Shown here: positions 23,138-24,200 of the stretch, piece after piece
How positions within the stretch are numbered: position 1 is the stretch's first letter
Layout: every line of letters starts with the position of its first letter
DNA from: Candidatus Nitrosopumilus sp.
GTDB lineage: Archaea; Thermoproteota; Nitrososphaeria; Nitrososphaerales; Nitrosopumilaceae
DNA length: 24,200 bases
Assembly: GCA_016784625.1 (NCBI GenBank)
Contig: JADHUF010000008.1
Location: 1-24,200 of the forward strand
Direction: 5' to 3'
Notes under the pieces: generated by a model
The model's database searches: none
Seen by the model: the letters and a program-made list of their open reading frames with translations, nothing else
What the model was told of the DNA's origin: nothing
Translations under genes and position numbers: made by a program

Positions 23138-23749
23138 TTACTTTAATTGATCAAGAATTGAAAGACTCACCAGATTATTCATTATCAATCCTTTTCTGTT
23201 AACATCACGTCGTGTTTGATCACAGTATTTTTTTACACTTTGATGACTTTTTTCACTTGCAACTTCAATGACAACAATATTTTCAGAATATGGGAATGTA
23301 AATTTTGAGGGAACTGAACAAAAGGTATTCATATTTCCGAGTCCAGCCTTTTCAATTTTATCTCTTTTTAATAATAGAGTTGCAATTTCTTGCAAGTCAT
23401 CATCATTTTCTCCATATTCTACATAATATACAGAAATAAAATTAGTGTCTCCATTAACTTCTCTTTGGAATAAATCATCTTTGATATTAAAGACAAAGCT
23501 AGTTTTTTCTTGATTGTACTTAGAAAGATCTTTTGATATATGTTCACTATCTTTGAATTTAGCTAAAAGATAATGATTAGTAGAATCAGAAAAATACGGT
23601 TTACTTTCACTAGAGAATGTACCTGTAACAAAAAATAATTTTTCTATATTTTTTGAATGAATCCAAGATTCCTTAAGCTCAACAGATTCATGTGTATGTA
23701 AATATGGAGCGCAAACATAACCAGAATAAGATAGTTGTAGGTCTAACAC
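23138..23749 (-). CDS. Unknown 203-residue soluble protein
   Basis: I do not recognise a family. The protein is soluble and mixed alpha/beta, without signal peptide or membrane helices. Two alternating beta-like stretches (TSFVFNIKDD and NFISVYYVEYGEND) and a C-terminal helix (about 165-203) are the main features. It contains a few cysteines but no paired metal motif. No ATG occurs early, and GTG at 23749 is chosen because CATAAATACTT (23772-23782) is centred 27 bp upstream. It is divergent from tRNA-Tyr. Confidence 0.65.
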   Translation of the reverse strand: MLDLQLSYSGYVCAPYLHTHESVELKESWIHSKNIEKLFFVTGTFSSESKPYFSDSTNHYLLAKFKDSEHISKDLSKYNQEKTSFVFNIKDDLFQREVNGDTNFISVYYVEYGENDDDLQEIATLLLKRDKIEKAGLGNMNTFCSVPSKFTFPYSENIVVIEVASEKSHQSVKKYCDQTRRDVNRKGLIMNNLVSLSILDQLK

Positions 23750-23771
23750 TAAATCTTCAAAAACTTTTCTA

Positions 23772-23782
23772 AGTATTTATGC
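23772..23782 (-). promoter_or_regulatory. TATA-like element of the 203-residue protein gene
   Basis: The minus strand reads CATAAATACTT. It is centred about 27 bp before the GTG at 23749, supporting a leaderless GTG start. Confidence 0.45.
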
Positions 23783-23803
23783 GTATAGTACGTTAACGAT
23801 CAT

Positions 23804-23820
23804 TAGATGAAATTCATCTA
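23804..23820. promoter_or_regulatory. 17-bp perfect palindrome upstream of tRNA-Tyr
   Basis: TAGATGAA-A-TTCATCTA has 8-bp arms around one base and lies just before the tRNA TATA element and between two divergent genes. It could be an operator. No regulator is identified. Confidence 0.35.
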
Positions 23821-23826
23821 CGATAG

Positions 23827-23836
23827 TTTTTTAATA
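23827..23836 (+). promoter_or_regulatory. TATA element of tRNA-Tyr
   Basis: TTTTTTAATA is centred about 27 bp before the first base of the mature tRNA, the expected spacing for a start at or near the 5' end. Confidence 0.45.
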
Positions 23837-23858
23837 GAAGAGATCATGTTTTCCTTGT

Positions 23859-23985
23859 CCCGTGGTAGCTCAGCCTGGTAGAGCTTCCGGCTGTAGTTGT
23901 TGGCTTAAGATGGCTGACCGAAAAACAGCATATCAGGCATACAGAAACCGGGTTGTCGGTGGTTCAATTCCGCCCCGCGGGACCA
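23859..23985 (+). tRNA. tRNA-Tyr (GTA) with a 50-nt intron, CCA encoded
   Basis: All arms fold. The acceptor is CCCGTGG/CCGCGGG with discriminator A and an encoded CCA (23983-23985). The D stem is GCTC/GAGC, the anticodon stem TCCGG/CCGGG, and the T stem GGTGG/CCGCC with loop TTCAATT. The anticodon GTA is at 23893-23895. C1-G72 and A73 are the archaeal tyrosine identity elements. An intron of 50 nt (23897-23946) interrupts between positions 37 and 38. The central helix of the bulge-helix-bulge pairs CTGT (23891-23894) with ACAG (23941-23944), and the 3' bulge is AAA. The 5' side has a T-T mismatch after its AGT bulge, a slightly relaxed form. Confidence 0.97.
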
Positions 23986-23989
23986 CAAA

Positions 23990-23995
23990 TTTTTT
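23990..23995 (+). terminator. T-tract terminator after tRNA-Tyr
   Basis: A run of six T begins 4 nt after the encoded CCA, typical of archaeal tRNA gene ends. Confidence 0.55.
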
Positions 23996-24083
23996 ATGAA
24001 TTAAAAATTGATTTTAAAAATAAGAAAAAGAAAGACTAGTTTAAGAAAACAAAGATGAAATCTTAAATTAAAAAATTCATTGT

Positions 24084-24200
24084 CTATTCTATTTTTTTGA
24101 CTTTTTGAGCTGCTGGGCCTTTTTGGCCTTCGCCGACTTCAAACTCAACTTTATCGCCTTCGTTGATGAATCCGTCAACATCTGATTTATGAACAAACAG
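24084..24200 (-). CDS. Cold-shock domain protein (N-terminus beyond the window)
   Basis: The last 38 codons of a CspA-type protein are visible, reading LFVHKSDVDG, EGDKVEFEVGEGQKGPAAQKV. This corresponds to the RNP2 strand (FVH), the loop, and the family C-terminus EVxxGxKGPxAxxV of the single-stranded nucleic-acid-binding cold-shock fold. Its G+C-richer codons near 24120-24165 stand out from neighbours. The start lies past position 24200. Confidence 0.93.
   Translation of the reverse strand: MFVHKSDVDGFINEGDKVEFEVGEGQKGPAAQKVKKIE

Noticed and set aside
13255..23791. Ten-base identity CGTATAGTAC upstream of both the symporter and the 203-residue gene, considered as a shared operator
   Set aside because: Many 10-base matches are expected by chance in 24 kb, and the positions relative to the promoters differ.
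1..24200. CRISPR arrays, insertion sequences, integrase or phage genes
   Set aside because: No regularly spaced repeats, transposase or integrase motifs, or terminal inverted repeats were seen; the window reads as ordinary chromosomal gene order.

Overview
This window looks like the chromosome of an ammonia-oxidising archaeon (phylum Nitrososphaerota, formerly Thaumarchaeota), most like the marine Nitrosopumilus group. The DNA is AT-rich. It carries archaeal-type information genes (S24e, S27ae, aIF5A, SRP54, Pus10, a group II chaperonin, a tRNA-Tyr with a 37/38 intron) and a complete archaeal urease locus. Every functional call is from reading the sequence by eye; no database search was made.

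Layout. 1-3900: the end of a GNA1-like acetyltransferase, a four-helix membrane protein, a GalT/HIT-type nucleotidyltransferase, archaeal phosphoglycerate mutase ApgM and a DUF309 protein. 3970-9140: a translation and protein-targeting block with S24e-S27ae, an HExxH protein, an unlisted 32-residue very basic mini-protein, Pus10, SRP54, diphthamide synthetase Dph6 and hypusine-bearing aIF5A. A C/D-box-like small RNA and a hairpin terminator lie between aIF5A and dph6. 9200-15760: small unknown proteins, a divergent chaperonin with substituted ATPase residues and a histidine-rich tail, a sodium/solute symporter, a protein built of three RHH-like repeats and a TPR protein. 15900-23130: a nitrogen and nickel block with a ureohydrolase, a NiCoT/UreH-type nickel transporter, urease ureABC on the minus strand, and divergent ureEFGH on the plus strand. 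23138-24200: an unknown protein, the intron-containing tRNA-Tyr gene and the end of a cold-shock protein.

How the parts work together. The ureohydrolase should release urea from a guanidino compound. Urease turns urea into ammonia and CO2 for ammonia oxidation and carbon fixation. The nickel permease and UreEFGH supply and insert nickel, and the symporter could import urea or another solute. The two urease operons diverge from a 47-bp gap holding one nearly symmetric TATA-like element placed to serve both directions.

A window-wide pattern is that many genes, including several with GTG or TTG starts, have a TATA-like element centred about 26 bp before the start codon. This implies widespread leaderless transcription, and I used it to choose starts. 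The observations most worth checking are the apparently ATPase-dead His-tailed chaperonin, the C/D-like RNA behind aIF5A, the ureohydrolase-nickel-urease linkage, the shared urease promoter and the 32-residue basic mini-protein.
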